From NCBI RefSeq assembly GCF_002276045.1, contig NZ_NQMR01000013.1, forward strand, positions 38,962-102,961: a stretch of 64,000 bases of DNA, read 5' to 3'. Origin of the DNA: Pseudoalteromonas sp. NBT06-2 (GTDB lineage: Bacteria > Pseudomonadota > Gammaproteobacteria > Enterobacterales > Alteromonadaceae). Position numbers and translations under genes: made by a program. The notes under the pieces are model-generated. The model saw only the letters and a program-made list of their open reading frames with translations. It was not told the origin of the DNA and made no database searches. Positions 43,707 to 53,112 of this stretch are shown here, in pieces. How positions within the stretch are numbered: position 1 is the first letter of the stretch; every line of letters begins with the position of its first letter.

Positions 43707-43751
43707 CAATAAATCTCTGCCAACTTTATTAGGGTAGGCGGAGATTTATTG
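43707..43751. terminator. Hairpin between convergent rraB and radD
   Basis: CAATAAATCTC pairs perfectly with GAGATTTATTG across a 23-base loop in which TGCC and GGCG extend the stem. It overlaps the last radD codons and serves as a probable two-way terminator, although no T run follows. Confidence 0.55.
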
Positions 43752-45512
43752 CTGATTCGCCTTTCTATAATGACCTTCATAATCAAAAATCTTTTCCACA
43801 ACTCTCCAAGCCCCACGATTTTTTTTATTCATCTTTCTAGCAATTACAAAATCGGGTGAAGTAAAATAAGCTTGTTGCTCCATTACCTGTGACAGAGATT
43901 TAAAGTAGGTAGGCTGCTGCCCTGCAGCTAATCGTTTACCATAAGATTGATTAAAATAAAAAGTTGAGCCTGAATTCTCAAAATTATAAACCTCGGCACA
44001 ACTAGCACCATCTTCATCGAAATAGGTTATTTTTATTTTAAACTCACTGATAGCATCAAACTGCATGCCAGAACACCTCAATACGAGCGCGTCCTTTAAA
44101 TTAAGTGCCGCTTTAAGTTTATCGTCTGGATCTACAATTGCACAATCACATTCATGGCATTTTCTTGCTGCAATATCATTTTCAGCACCACAACTATCAC
44201 ATTGCTTAAATCTAAACCTAAAGTCACATTGTTGGCTCACCTCATCATTGTCTAACATGCCATGACAGCGACGACCAAAATGTTCAATTACTTTGCCATC
44301 GTTATCTGTTTTACCCCAAAACATATTTTCAAAACCACACCCTGGACATAATACTTGGACTGGCTCGCTTTCACTGTCAGGCTTTTTAGAGCCTACTTCA
44401 GGATAAAAAATATCATAACCATTACCTGCATAATCGATAACCAAACAATCTTTTTTATTGTCATACAAACGTAAACCTCTACCCACTATTTGCTGATACA
44501 AACTAACCGATTCAGTGGGCCGTAATATTGCAATAAAATCTACATGAGGTGCATCAAACCCAGTTGTTAATACAGATACATTCACTAAGTATTTTATTTT
44601 TTGTTTTTTAAAATCAGTAATAATACGATCTCTTTGCGATAAATCTGTATCACCGATCACTAAAGCAGATCTATTTTTTGGGCTTTCATCACGTGGTAAA
44701 TAAGTCAAAATCTCTTTTGCATGTTCTATGGTAGATGCAAAAATCATTACACCTAATCGAGTTTGCGAAAATTCTATTATTTGCTCAACAATCGCTTTGG
44801 TTACTCTTTGTGAGCCTTTGAGTAATGTACTCATTTCTTGATTATCAAAACGGCCAAAACTATTTGTGGCAATTGATGAAAAATCATAATGATTAATTGC
44901 AGCATCAATCATATTAGGACGTGTTAAGAACCCATGTTTAATCATGTACCTCAATGGTAATTCATAGATACATTTTTTGAATGGCGCATCTTCACAACCT
45001 CTTACAAACCCATGATAATGAACATGATAAATCCAGCCTACACCCATTCTATAAGGTGTTGCTGTAAGACCTAATACCTTTAATGATTTATTGTAAGTTT
45101 TTAGCTGATTTATAACCTGTGCATATTGTGATGTTGTTTCTAAATTAACACGATGGCACTCATCTATAATCACTAAAGAATAGGATTCATCGAGTTTATT
45201 TAAATTTTTTGAGATTGATTGGATACTTGCAAAAGTAACTTGATGAACTAAGGATTTTTGTTTTAAGCCTGCTGAAAATATACTGGCTTCTAATCCATAA
45301 CTTTTATATTTTTCACTATTTTGCTCTACCAGCTCTTTAACATGAGCCAAAACGATGATTTTACGTTTTGCAATTCGTGCTAATTCAGCAATAACCAAAC
45401 TTTTTCCAGCCCCTGTAGGTAATACAATGACAGCAGCATCATCTGATTTTTTAAAATGTGAGACTGTATTTTGAACTGCTTCGCTTTGATAAGGTCTTAA
45501 CTGGTAAATAAT
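43746..45512 (-). CDS. radD: DNA repair ATPase/helicase RadD (YejH), apparent ATT start
   Basis: From 45512 the frame gives 588 residues, matching E. coli RadD (586). It reads IIYQLRPYQSEAVQNT at the start, aligning with the RadD start MIFTLRPYQQEAV, then Walker A VLPTGAGKS, DEAH-type IIDECHR, VLGLTATPYRMG, helicase motif VI QIVGRGLRLYDN, and C-terminal zinc-ribbon cysteine pairs (CPGCGF, CDSCGAEN, CHEC). Between the upstream in-frame TAA and Walker A there is no ATG, GTG or TTG; the first TTG lies inside the Walker A-helix junction (45398). ATT at 45512, four bases after AGGA, is the best start. RadD assists RecA-dependent repair and RecA strand exchange. Confidence 0.9.
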   Translation of the reverse strand: MIYQLRPYQSEAVQNTVSHFKKSDDAAVIVLPTGAGKSLVIAELARIAKRKIIVLAHVKELVEQNSEKYKSYGLEASIFSAGLKQKSLVHQVTFASIQSISKNLNKLDESYSLVIIDECHRVNLETTSQYAQVINQLKTYNKSLKVLGLTATPYRMGVGWIYHVHYHGFVRGCEDAPFKKCIYELPLRYMIKHGFLTRPNMIDAAINHYDFSSIATNSFGRFDNQEMSTLLKGSQRVTKAIVEQIIEFSQTRLGVMIFASTIEHAKEILTYLPRDESPKNRSALVIGDTDLSQRDRIITDFKKQKIKYLVNVSVLTTGFDAPHVDFIAILRPTESVSLYQQIVGRGLRLYDNKKDCLVIDYAGNGYDIFYPEVGSKKPDSESEPVQVLCPGCGFENMFWGKTDNDGKVIEHFGRRCHGMLDNDEVSQQCDFRFRFKQCDSCGAENDIAARKCHECDCAIVDPDDKLKAALNLKDALVLRCSGMQFDAISEFKIKITYFDEDGASCAEVYNFENSGSTFYFNQSYGKRLAAGQQPTYFKSLSQVMEQQAYFTSPDFVIARKMNKKNRGAWRVVEKIFDYEGHYRKANQQ

Positions 45513-45649
45513 GCTTTCCTGACAATCATAACTGGTTAAAGTTAATTATAGTTCACCCTAGGTTCAGTTTAAATACATACACTTATTTTAAAACACATTT
45601 TTCAATTTTTATGATATGTTCTTGGCATATTAGATTTTAGGAGTAAAAA

Positions 45650-46222
45650 ATGAGAAACCTATTTATTGCTACCACAGTTTTATTTTTAGCTGCATGCTCT
45701 CAAACCCCTGACTGGGATTATGATCAATCGGCTAACTTTAGTAATTTTAAAACATTTGCTTGGGTTAAAGATGCTAGCCTGACTAAAGATGTGGAAAATT
45801 ATCAAATTAACCCTATTATGGAAAAGCGTGTTAGAGAAGCAGTTAATCGTGATTTAACTCAAAAAGGCTTATCTATGGTTTCTATTGATAAAGCGGATGT
45901 TTTAATCAATTACCATGCTTCAGTTAATAAAAAAATTGATATCGATACATTTTCAACCCATTACAGCTACAGCGTAAATTGGAATTACTGGCGTAATCTA
46001 TGGGGCACGAGTATTCATACAGATAATAAAGTTAGAGAATATCAAGTAGGTACATTAATCATAGATATAGTCGATCAAAATTCAAATCAACTTATATGGC
46101 GTGGTGCTAAAGAAGGTCGATTAAAGAAAAATCAAAAACCTGAGAAAAGAACACAAGTAATTAATGAAACTGTGATAAATATTTTAAGTAATTTCCCACC
46201 ACAGACTTCAGAAGTACTTTAA
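45650..46222 (+). CDS. DUF4136 lipoprotein
   Basis: The 190-residue protein has a lipobox LAAC (about residue 16), then the DUF4136 pattern: WDYDQSANFSNFKTFAWV near the start, RVREAVNRDLTQKGL and VLINYHASVNKK in the middle, and VGTLIIDIVDQNSNQLIWRG towards the end. It is likely anchored in the outer membrane facing the periplasm. The function of the family is unknown. A short palindromic hairpin follows. Confidence 0.88.
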   Translation: MRNLFIATTVLFLAACSQTPDWDYDQSANFSNFKTFAWVKDASLTKDVENYQINPIMEKRVREAVNRDLTQKGLSMVSIDKADVLINYHASVNKKIDIDTFSTHYSYSVNWNYWRNLWGTSIHTDNKVREYQVGTLIIDIVDQNSNQLIWRGAKEGRLKKNQKPEKRTQVINETVINILSNFPPQTSEVL

Positions 46223-46240
46223 GCTATTAAAATTAAAGAT

Positions 46241-46260
46241 AAAGTCACATATGTGGCTTT
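46241..46260 (+). terminator. Palindromic hairpin after DUF4136 gene
   Basis: AAAGTCACATATGTGGCTTT is a near-perfect palindrome 19 bp past the stop codon. No T run follows, so terminator strength is uncertain. The remaining 260 bp to 46518 show nothing I can name apart from the AAGGA site of the next gene. Confidence 0.4.
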
Positions 46261-46518
46261 ATCAATCAAACCTAAATGTTAATTCACTTTACTTTTTATA
46301 AAATAATTTCAAATCAATTGTAAAATAAAATTTCTCCATTATATAGATTTATAAATTATATAAAGCCTTATAAGTCAATTGGGTACATATTAGTTCCCTT
46401 GGTATATCATTTTTAAAGTTATCATTATGACATACCGTGTTACATCTGCACGTACTATGTAAATATTATATTGATTATCCTATAACTGTCATCAATATAA
46501 GTTACTAAGGAATGCACT

Positions 46519-47709
46519 GTGGCTACTAAAAAACAAATATTATTCCCAGTTGGAATATTAGTGCTTGGAGTTGGAATTGCGGCCAGCTTCTCAGCTATGA
46601 AAAAACCACCAGAAAAAAAAGAAGAAAAAGAAATTCTTCCTCTGGTTCAAGTTCTACCAGCAAATATTGAATCAATCACTTTAGATATCAGTTCGTATGG
46701 TCTTATTACACCAAAAAACCAAACCAAGCTTGAGGCACAATTAAGTGGCCAGCTAGTGAAGGTCTCTGATGTATTTGTAAAAGGTGGGTTTGTTAAAAAA
46801 GGTGAGATATTGGCTCGAATTGACCCAAATGATTATGAAGCAGATCTTATAGATGCTCAAGCAACATTAGCACAGGCCCTTTCATCACTTGAAGTAGAGC
46901 GCGCTCAAGGTCATGTTGCTAAATCTGAATGGGACCGAATTCGTAAAAATAGCACTGAATTTATTCCGTCTGAACTGTATTTAAGAAAACCTCAATTAGC
47001 TGAAAAGCTAGCGCGTTTTAAAGCATCTGAAGCATCTTTAAAACGTGCAAAACGTAATTTAGAACGTACTTATATAAGAGCGCCTTATGATGCAATCATA
47101 GAACAACGCGCTATAAGTCTAGGCAGTGTTGTTAGTCCTGGTAGTAATATTGGTGAACTAAACTCTATAAGCCTTGCCGAAGTAAGGCTTCCTGTTGCAG
47201 ATAAAGATATGCAATACCTTATTAATGGTGGTATTGATGCTAATGTTGTATTAACGACCCAATTTGCAGGTAAACAATTCGATTGGCAAGCAAAAATTGT
47301 TCGCAACGAAGGAATTATCAATCAAAAAAGTCGTATGAATTATCTGGTTGCGCAAGTACAGGACCCATATGCGCAAAACTCTGATTTTCCACCGCTAAGG
47401 TTTGGGGCATATGTCAATGCAAAAATTCAAGGTTTAGAGATCAATAATACAGCGACAGTTGCACGTCACTTAGTTAAAAATAATAAAATCGCAGTTTTAA
47501 GTTTAGATAATACTTTGACGTATCAAACTGTTGATGTTTTACGCGAATATGATGATCTAATTATATTAAGCAATGGATTAAAGAATGGCGATAAGGTTAT
47601 AACTACGGCCCTTGATTATCCAAGTGAAGGCATGAAGCTTGCCACTGAGCATACGCTACCTTATTCTAATAAAAAAAATGAAACACAAATAGCAATGAAA
47701 AAGGACTAA
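46519..47709 (+). CDS. RND efflux periplasmic adaptor (membrane fusion protein)
   Basis: The 396-residue protein starts with GTG at 46519, seven bases after AAGGA. It has an N-terminal signal anchor (ILFPVGILVLGVGIAASFSA), a lipoyl/barrel-sandwich half motif (AQLSGQLVKVSDVFVKGGFV, then ILARIDPNDYEADL), a coiled-coil hairpin (about 105-165), the second half motif (TYIRAPYDAIIEQRAISLGS) and a beta-barrel domain. It links an inner-membrane RND pump, encoded three bases downstream, to an outer-membrane channel of TolC type, not encoded here. Substrate unknown. Confidence 0.92.
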   Translation: MATKKQILFPVGILVLGVGIAASFSAMKKPPEKKEEKEILPLVQVLPANIESITLDISSYGLITPKNQTKLEAQLSGQLVKVSDVFVKGGFVKKGEILARIDPNDYEADLIDAQATLAQALSSLEVERAQGHVAKSEWDRIRKNSTEFIPSELYLRKPQLAEKLARFKASEASLKRAKRNLERTYIRAPYDAIIEQRAISLGSVVSPGSNIGELNSISLAEVRLPVADKDMQYLINGGIDANVVLTTQFAGKQFDWQAKIVRNEGIINQKSRMNYLVAQVQDPYAQNSDFPPLRFGAYVNAKIQGLEINNTATVARHLVKNNKIAVLSLDNTLTYQTVDVLREYDDLIILSNGLKNGDKVITTALDYPSEGMKLATEHTLPYSNKKNETQIAMKKD

Positions 47710-47712
47710 GCC

Positions 47713-50700
47713 ATGATTGATACAAATAAAGGTATCATTGCTTGGTTTGCTCGTAATTCAGTTGCAGCAAATTTACTCATGATATTTATCCTAGTGGGTG
47801 GTCTTTTAACTGCCACCACTATACGCAAACAAATGTTTCCTGATTTTGAAAGTAACTGGCTTCAAGTGCAAGTTGCCTACCCAGGCGCAGCACCGCAAGA
47901 AGTTGAAGAAGGGATCACGGTTAAAATTGAAGAGTCTCTTGAAGGGTTACAAGGCCTTAAACGCGTCATTACCTATTCACGTCGCAGTTTTTCACAAGCT
48001 TGGATAGAAGTTGATGAAGGTTATGATGCAAAAGAAGTACTAGATGAAGTCAAACTTCAAGTAGATACTATTTCTAGTTTCCCTGATGGTATGGAACGAC
48101 CGATTGTAAGCCAAGAGAAATTCACGCAAGAAGTGATGTTTTTAAGCTTGCATGGTGATTTAACTAATCATGAACTAAAAGACTTAGGCAATAAAATTCA
48201 TGATGAAATTTTAGCTTTACCTGGTATTAACGTTGCCGAATTCTACAGTGGTTTAGCTTTTGAAATTGGCATTGAAATCAGCCCTGATAAATTAAGGGAA
48301 TATGGTTTAAGCTTTAGAGATATCGCAACAAAAGTACGTGGCTTTTCTGCAAATATGTCTGCAGGTCAAATAAAAGCGAAAAATGGCTATATTTCTCTAC
48401 GTGTTGAAAATCAAGCCTATAAAGGCCATGAATTTGAACAATTGCCCCTTATCACTTTAGAAGATGGTACTTTAATTCGCCTCGGTGATATAGCAACTAT
48501 CAATGATGGTTTTCAAGAAGGTATTCAATATTCTAAATTTAATGGTGAAAACTCTTTAACTTACTCTATCGGCGCTTCGAAAGATCAAGATATTACTAAA
48601 GTTGCTAAGGTAATGTATTCATATTTAGAAACGAAAGGAAAAGAGTTACCACAAAATATTACTTTAGAATCCTTTGTTGATATGACTTATTACCTAAACG
48701 GTCGTTTAGATATGATGATCAGTAATATGGTTTGGGGTGGTCTATTAGTATTCTTGATGTTGGCGTTATTTTTACGTATTCGCTTAGCATTTTGGGTCAT
48801 GATGGGACTTCCTGTGTCATTTTTAGGCGCTTTTTTATTAATGCCAACAGCCGGACTTGATATCACAATTAATATCGCATCATTATTTGCCTTTATTTTA
48901 GTGCTCGGCATTGTCGTCGATGATGCCATAGTGATAGGTGAATCGGCCCATGCCGAAATCGAACAATATGGTCATAGCATGGAAAGTGTTGTCAGAGGTG
49001 TCAAACGCGTTGCTATGCCTGCAACATTTGGTGTTTTAACAACTATTGCAGCATTTTTACCTATGATGCTAGATGATGGGCCAGGCCGTGCATTTTCAAT
49101 GGCAATTGGTGGCGTCATTATTTTATGTTTAATATTTTCTTTAGTTGAATCTAAGCTTATATTACCAGCGCATTTAGCTCGAATGACACCTAGACCTCAT
49201 AATCCTAAAAATCCATTGCACTATGTTCGTAAATTAATTGATACAAATTTAAAGCAATTTGTTGAAAATATTTACCGCCCTACTATCAAAAAAGCAATTC
49301 ATTACAGATATACCGTGATTATGGGTTTTGTAAGCATACTCATTATTAGTGGTGGTTTATTTGCAGGTGGGTTAGTGAAGTTTGTTGCCACGCCTAAAAT
49401 CCCTCATGATTTTGCAAATGTTGATATAGATATGACATTGTCTTCATCTGAAGCTGCAACTTTAAAAGCTGCGTTGCAGTTTGAACAGCTAATTGTTGAT
49501 GTTGATAATCAAATTGAAAAAAAACATGGTTCAAAAATGGTTGAAGCGTTAACAGTTCGACTAGAAGGTAGAACTCGTGCTCGTATTATGGCAAAACTTG
49601 TTTCACCTGAGTTGAGAGTTATGGATACATTTGCCTTAGCCGATATGTGGCGTGAACAAATGCCGCAAATTGCAGGCCTTAAAACGCTAAATATCCGAGA
49701 TAGTATCGGTGGTAATGGCCGTGATGATGGTGATATTAGTTTCCGTCTTGAAGGCAAAGATATTGAAACACTTCGTTTAGCGACGAATAAATTAAAGCAA
49801 AAACTTAATACCATAAAAGGAATTGGTGATGTAAATGATTCAATGCAAACTGCAACTGATGAAGTCAGGTTGAATTTAAAGCCTGTTGCCCACAGTTTAG
49901 GTTTAACATTAGCAGATATTGCATCTCAGGTTAATTTTAGTTTTTATGGTCTAGAAGCACAGCGTATTCTACGTAATGGTGAAGAGCTAAAAGTCATGAT
50001 CCGTTACCCGATTGAAGAACGTAACTCAATTGGTCAAATCCAAGATGTACGCATCAGCACACCTGCTGGTGGTGAAGTTTTATTATCTGAAGTAGCTAAA
50101 ATTGATCTTGTTCAAGGCGTTAATAGCATACGTCGAGAGAATGCGATGCGAACTATTAATGTTTGGGCATCCGTAGATACTGAACAAGCTGAACCGTTCA
50201 AAATAGCGAATGACATCAGAGATAACTATTTACCACAACTTTTAAAAGCGCATGCTGGTATTCGCACTGAAGTAGCTGGTAAAATTCAAGAAGAAATGAA
50301 TAGTATGAATGAGCAAATCCGAAACTTTGCATTATCTATGATGCTTATTTTTGCATTATTAGCCATTCCATTACGTTCATATTCTCAACCATTTTTAATT
50401 ATGTCTGTGATCCCATTTGGTGTCATTGGAGCTATGTTTGGTCATATTATTTTAGGTATGACCATGAGTAGTTTATCTTTATTTGGCATCATTGCTGCCG
50501 CAGGTGTAGTAATCAATGATTCTTTAGTAATGGTGGACTTTGTTAATAAAGCACGCGCTGCTGGAATACCAATTAAACTTGCTGTGGTAGAAGCCGGTTG
50601 TAAACGCTTTAGAGCTATATTCTTAACGTCAATTACTACTTTTATAGGTTTAATACCCATTATCACTGAAACAAGCTTACAAGCTAAAATAGTAATACCT

Positions 50701-50868
50701 ATGGCTGTTTCACTTGCGTTTGGTGTATTGTTTGCTACGGTTATCACTTTGGTACTGATACCTTGTCAATATGTCGCACTTGAAGACTTGAAACGTCTGA
50801 TCAGACGCAAAAACAATGTAAAACCTGAAGCTGATAATACTGAAAACTTAGAAAGTATCATTCAATAA
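47713..50868 (+). CDS. RND-family efflux transporter permease (HAE1-like)
   Basis: The 1051-residue protein has 12 predicted membrane helices in two halves, two large periplasmic loops, and the RND motifs VAYPGAAPQEVEEGITVKIEE, GIVVDDAIVIGE in TM4 (the proton-relay acidic pair), RGVKRVAMPATFGVLTTIAAF, and in the second half GVVINDSLVMVDFVNKARAA and RFRAIFLTSITTFIGLIP. It pumps hydrophobic or cationic compounds out with proton uptake. It is cotranscribed with the adaptor upstream, and a strong terminator follows. Confidence 0.94.
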   Translation: MIDTNKGIIAWFARNSVAANLLMIFILVGGLLTATTIRKQMFPDFESNWLQVQVAYPGAAPQEVEEGITVKIEESLEGLQGLKRVITYSRRSFSQAWIEVDEGYDAKEVLDEVKLQVDTISSFPDGMERPIVSQEKFTQEVMFLSLHGDLTNHELKDLGNKIHDEILALPGINVAEFYSGLAFEIGIEISPDKLREYGLSFRDIATKVRGFSANMSAGQIKAKNGYISLRVENQAYKGHEFEQLPLITLEDGTLIRLGDIATINDGFQEGIQYSKFNGENSLTYSIGASKDQDITKVAKVMYSYLETKGKELPQNITLESFVDMTYYLNGRLDMMISNMVWGGLLVFLMLALFLRIRLAFWVMMGLPVSFLGAFLLMPTAGLDITINIASLFAFILVLGIVVDDAIVIGESAHAEIEQYGHSMESVVRGVKRVAMPATFGVLTTIAAFLPMMLDDGPGRAFSMAIGGVIILCLIFSLVESKLILPAHLARMTPRPHNPKNPLHYVRKLIDTNLKQFVENIYRPTIKKAIHYRYTVIMGFVSILIISGGLFAGGLVKFVATPKIPHDFANVDIDMTLSSSEAATLKAALQFEQLIVDVDNQIEKKHGSKMVEALTVRLEGRTRARIMAKLVSPELRVMDTFALADMWREQMPQIAGLKTLNIRDSIGGNGRDDGDISFRLEGKDIETLRLATNKLKQKLNTIKGIGDVNDSMQTATDEVRLNLKPVAHSLGLTLADIASQVNFSFYGLEAQRILRNGEELKVMIRYPIEERNSIGQIQDVRISTPAGGEVLLSEVAKIDLVQGVNSIRRENAMRTINVWASVDTEQAEPFKIANDIRDNYLPQLLKAHAGIRTEVAGKIQEEMNSMNEQIRNFALSMMLIFALLAIPLRSYSQPFLIMSVIPFGVIGAMFGHIILGMTMSSLSLFGIIAAAGVVINDSLVMVDFVNKARAAGIPIKLAVVEAGCKRFRAIFLTSITTFIGLIPIITETSLQAKIVIPMAVSLAFGVLFATVITLVLIPCQYVALEDLKRLIRRKNNVKPEADNTENLESIIQ

Positions 50869-50880
50869 ACTTCATTAATA

Positions 50881-50912
50881 AAAAGGCGCTTGATCAAGCG
50901 CCGTTTTTATTT
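50881..50912 (+). terminator. Rho-independent terminator of the RND operon
   Basis: GGCGCTTGATCAAGCGCC is a perfect 18-base palindrome followed by GTTTTTATTT, 16 bp after the permease stop. Confidence 0.9.
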
Positions 50913-51175
50913 CATAAAAACTAAGCTAAGTTTTATTCATGACCTACCTATTGATACAATAATATCACATTAACTAAAAATAAAATAAATAATACCTAAA
51001 CATAATATAAATGAGCTTCATTGTGTTAATAAAACTCAAAGCATCTAATATCAACTCAAGTCGTGAATTAACATCATCTATCTTTGTGACTAATTTAGCA
51101 TTAAAACTTATTTTAGGTGTTTCAAATACGATTAATTCTGAATCTTGAGATAGCTGGGTATATAGCTCAAGGTAA
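50913..51175. other. Intergenic region, no confident feature
   Basis: On the minus strand about 68 codons stay open from near 51184 to a TAG at 50974, with text such as SELIVFETPKISFNAKLVTK, but there is no start codon near its beginning and the frame starts at the stop of the neighbouring gene. I do not count it as a gene. Nothing else is visible. Confidence 0.4.
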
Positions 51176-52417
51176 TTACCTCACAAGCGCAAGAATTGCA
51201 GACGTTTTTCTCAACCAAGAACGGCTCTGTATCAGATCGCTATAATATTGCTGTAATTCTCTTGCTTGTGTTAAATACGCTTGAGGTTCAGATAAAACCA
51301 AATAACGTTTTGTATTGGGTATGTATAAAATATGCGCTTTATTTTTTAAATTATATTTTATAAAAAAATTGTGAGCACTTGTTTGCTTTTTCATACTGGC
51401 TAGCTGAATAATATAATGCGTATTTTTCAATAATTGGATAAATTTCTTTTCAAAGCCAATTTGAGAATTCGTTTCTAGATCACTTTCAGTACGATTTGTT
51501 TCCTCTGCATCTAATATAAGGCTATCGTTGGACATGCCGAAATTAGTTTTATCTTGCATAACAACGCGTTTTGATAAGTTAAGATTTTCTATTTTTTCAA
51601 TGTATTCCAAAATATTTTGACTAGATTTTTGCCCTGCACTGACAGCCATTTGTGCATAATATTTACTTTGTTTTAAGTCTTTGTGTACAATATCACCTTT
51701 TAAATATATAGATGCCAAATTATGCATAGAAAACTTATTGCCATTTTTCGCTGCTTTTTTATAAAAGCTAATGCCTTCATCAGGTTGCTCATCAACAATT
51801 AAACTTGCTAATGCAAATTGTGCTTCAGAATTATCTTGTTTTGCAGATTCTCGTATCCAATACAGGCCTTTTTCAATATTTTTAGACACAATTTTTCCTG
51901 GTAAAGTGATGCCTTGCAACAAAATTGCACCTAACTCTAATTGACTATCACTATCACCTTGTTTAGCTGCTTTTTGATACCAAATATAAGCTTTTTCAGG
52001 ATCAGGTTGAACTCCTTGGCCATTTTCGTACATCATGGCGACTTTACGTTGTGCTTTTAACCAGCCTTTATTTGCAGCTCTTAAATGCCATTCATACGCT
52101 GCTGTAATATTTTTATCAACTCCTTTTCCTAGCTCAAATGCCATCGCTAAATTGAACATTGCCTCGCTATGTTCCCCCTGAGCAGCCTGACTCAGATAAT
52201 TAATCGCTTTATTTAAATCTCTATTAACCCCTAGACCTTTAGCATAGATTTTTGCCATATAAAATTGCGCCTGGGATGATGATTCACTTTCATCTTCACA
52301 TAAAGCAAATGCTTCTATATAATTTTTATCAAGAAATTCACTCTGACAATCGGCTTTTACTTGCTTTGCATTTACAAGAAAAAAAATGAATAAAGAATAA
52401 AGAATAAATTTAATCAA
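51176..52417 (-). CDS. Sel1-repeat protein with C-terminal SPOR domain
   Basis: Starting at TTG 52417, six bases after AAGGGA, the protein has 413 residues and a compact signal peptide (MIKFILYSLFIFFLVNAKQVK); the GTG at 52438 would add seven residues with no ribosome site. Six or seven Sel1-like repeats follow (AQFYMAKIYAKGLGVNRDL, AMFNLAMAFELGKGVDK, AQRKVAMMYENGQGVQPDPE, SQLELGAILLQG, AQFALASLIVDEQ, SMHNLASIYLKGDIV). The last 85 residues (HYIIQLASMKKQTSAHNFF, AHILYIPNTKRYLVLSE) form a SPOR domain, which binds denuded septal peptidoglycan. It is likely periplasmic and linked to cell division or the cell wall. Confidence 0.82.
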   Translation of the reverse strand: MIKFILYSLFIFFLVNAKQVKADCQSEFLDKNYIEAFALCEDESESSSQAQFYMAKIYAKGLGVNRDLNKAINYLSQAAQGEHSEAMFNLAMAFELGKGVDKNITAAYEWHLRAANKGWLKAQRKVAMMYENGQGVQPDPEKAYIWYQKAAKQGDSDSQLELGAILLQGITLPGKIVSKNIEKGLYWIRESAKQDNSEAQFALASLIVDEQPDEGISFYKKAAKNGNKFSMHNLASIYLKGDIVHKDLKQSKYYAQMAVSAGQKSSQNILEYIEKIENLNLSKRVVMQDKTNFGMSNDSLILDAEETNRTESDLETNSQIGFEKKFIQLLKNTHYIIQLASMKKQTSAHNFFIKYNLKNKAHILYIPNTKRYLVLSEPQAYLTQARELQQYYSDLIQSRSWLRKTSAILALVR

Positions 52418-52451
52418 ATCAAAATCCCTTATAAACACTTAATATCATGTA

Positions 52452-52477
52452 ATAAAAAAGCTCGGAAAACCGAGCTT
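52452..52477 (-). terminator. Rho-independent terminator of greA
   Basis: On the minus strand AAGCTCGG-TTTT-CCGAGCTT is followed by a T run. It lies 45 bp after the greA stop. Confidence 0.85.
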
Positions 52478-52522
52478 ATTTTCTTATTGATTTAGGCTAA
52501 CAATTATATACGTCTTAATCAA

Positions 52523-52999
52523 TTATTTATATTTCACATCTATGATTTCAAAGCCAACATTACCTTTAGGCGTTGCAATAATTACTTCATCATCAACTTT
52601 TTTACCGATTAGACCACGTGCAATCGGTGAATTAACAGAAATTAAGTTATTTTTAATATCAGCTTCATCATCACCAACAACTTTATAAGTGACTTCATCA
52701 TCAGTTTCAATATTTACAATTGTCACTGTAGTACCGAAAATTACTTTGCCCGTATTTGGCATTTTAGTGACATCAATTACTTGAACATTTGATAACTTAG
52801 CTTCAATTTCTTGAATACGGCCTTCACAAAAACCTTGTTCTTCACGTGCTGCATGATATTCAGCATTTTCTTTTAAATCACCGTGTTCACGTGCTAAAGC
52901 GATATCAGCAACTATTCTTGGGCGTTTTACAGTTTTAAGTTCAACTAGCTCTTCACGTAAAAGTAATTCGCCTTGAACTGTCATTGGTATTTTTTGCAT
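52523..52999 (-). CDS. greA: Transcription elongation factor GreA
   Basis: The 158-residue protein begins [20 protein letters not shown], matching the E. coli GreA start and length; the frame could be extended four codons to 53011, but GGA lies eight bases before the chosen ATG. The coiled coil has the acidic tip motif [20 protein letters not shown] with the catalytic Asp/Glu pair, and the C-terminal FKBP-like domain ends in FEIIDVKYK. GreA stimulates RNA cleavage in backtracked RNA polymerase. It lies downstream of carB with a terminator between them. Confidence 0.95.
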   Translation of the reverse strand: MQKIPMTVQGELLLREELVELKTVKRPRIVADIALAREHGDLKENAEYHAAREEQGFCEGRIQEIEAKLSNVQVIDVTKMPNTGKVIFGTTVTIVNIETDDEVTYKVVGDDEADIKNNLISVNSPIARGLIGKKVDDEVIIATPKGNVGFEIIDVKYK

Positions 53000-53020
53000 A
53001 AACTTGTCCATTATTTATAA

Positions 53021-53049
53021 CAAAAAACCTGAAATTCAACTTTCAGGTT
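53021..53049 (-). terminator. Rho-independent terminator of carB
   Basis: AACCTGAAA and TTTCAGGTT form a perfect 9-bp stem; on the minus strand a run of six T follows. It lies just before greA, so greA must have its own promoter or depend on read-through. Confidence 0.85.
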
Positions 53050-53112
53050 ATTTGAATTATGCTCATACAATAAAAAGTATAAGCATATTTTATTTTACTC
53101 TACTCTAGGAGC

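Noticed and set aside
50974..51184. Minus-strand open frame of about 68 codons next to the Sel1/SPOR gene
   Set aside because: There is no start codon near its beginning and its first codons overlap the stop of the neighbouring gene in another frame. A frameshift extension of the SPOR protein was considered, but the SPOR domain already ends normally.
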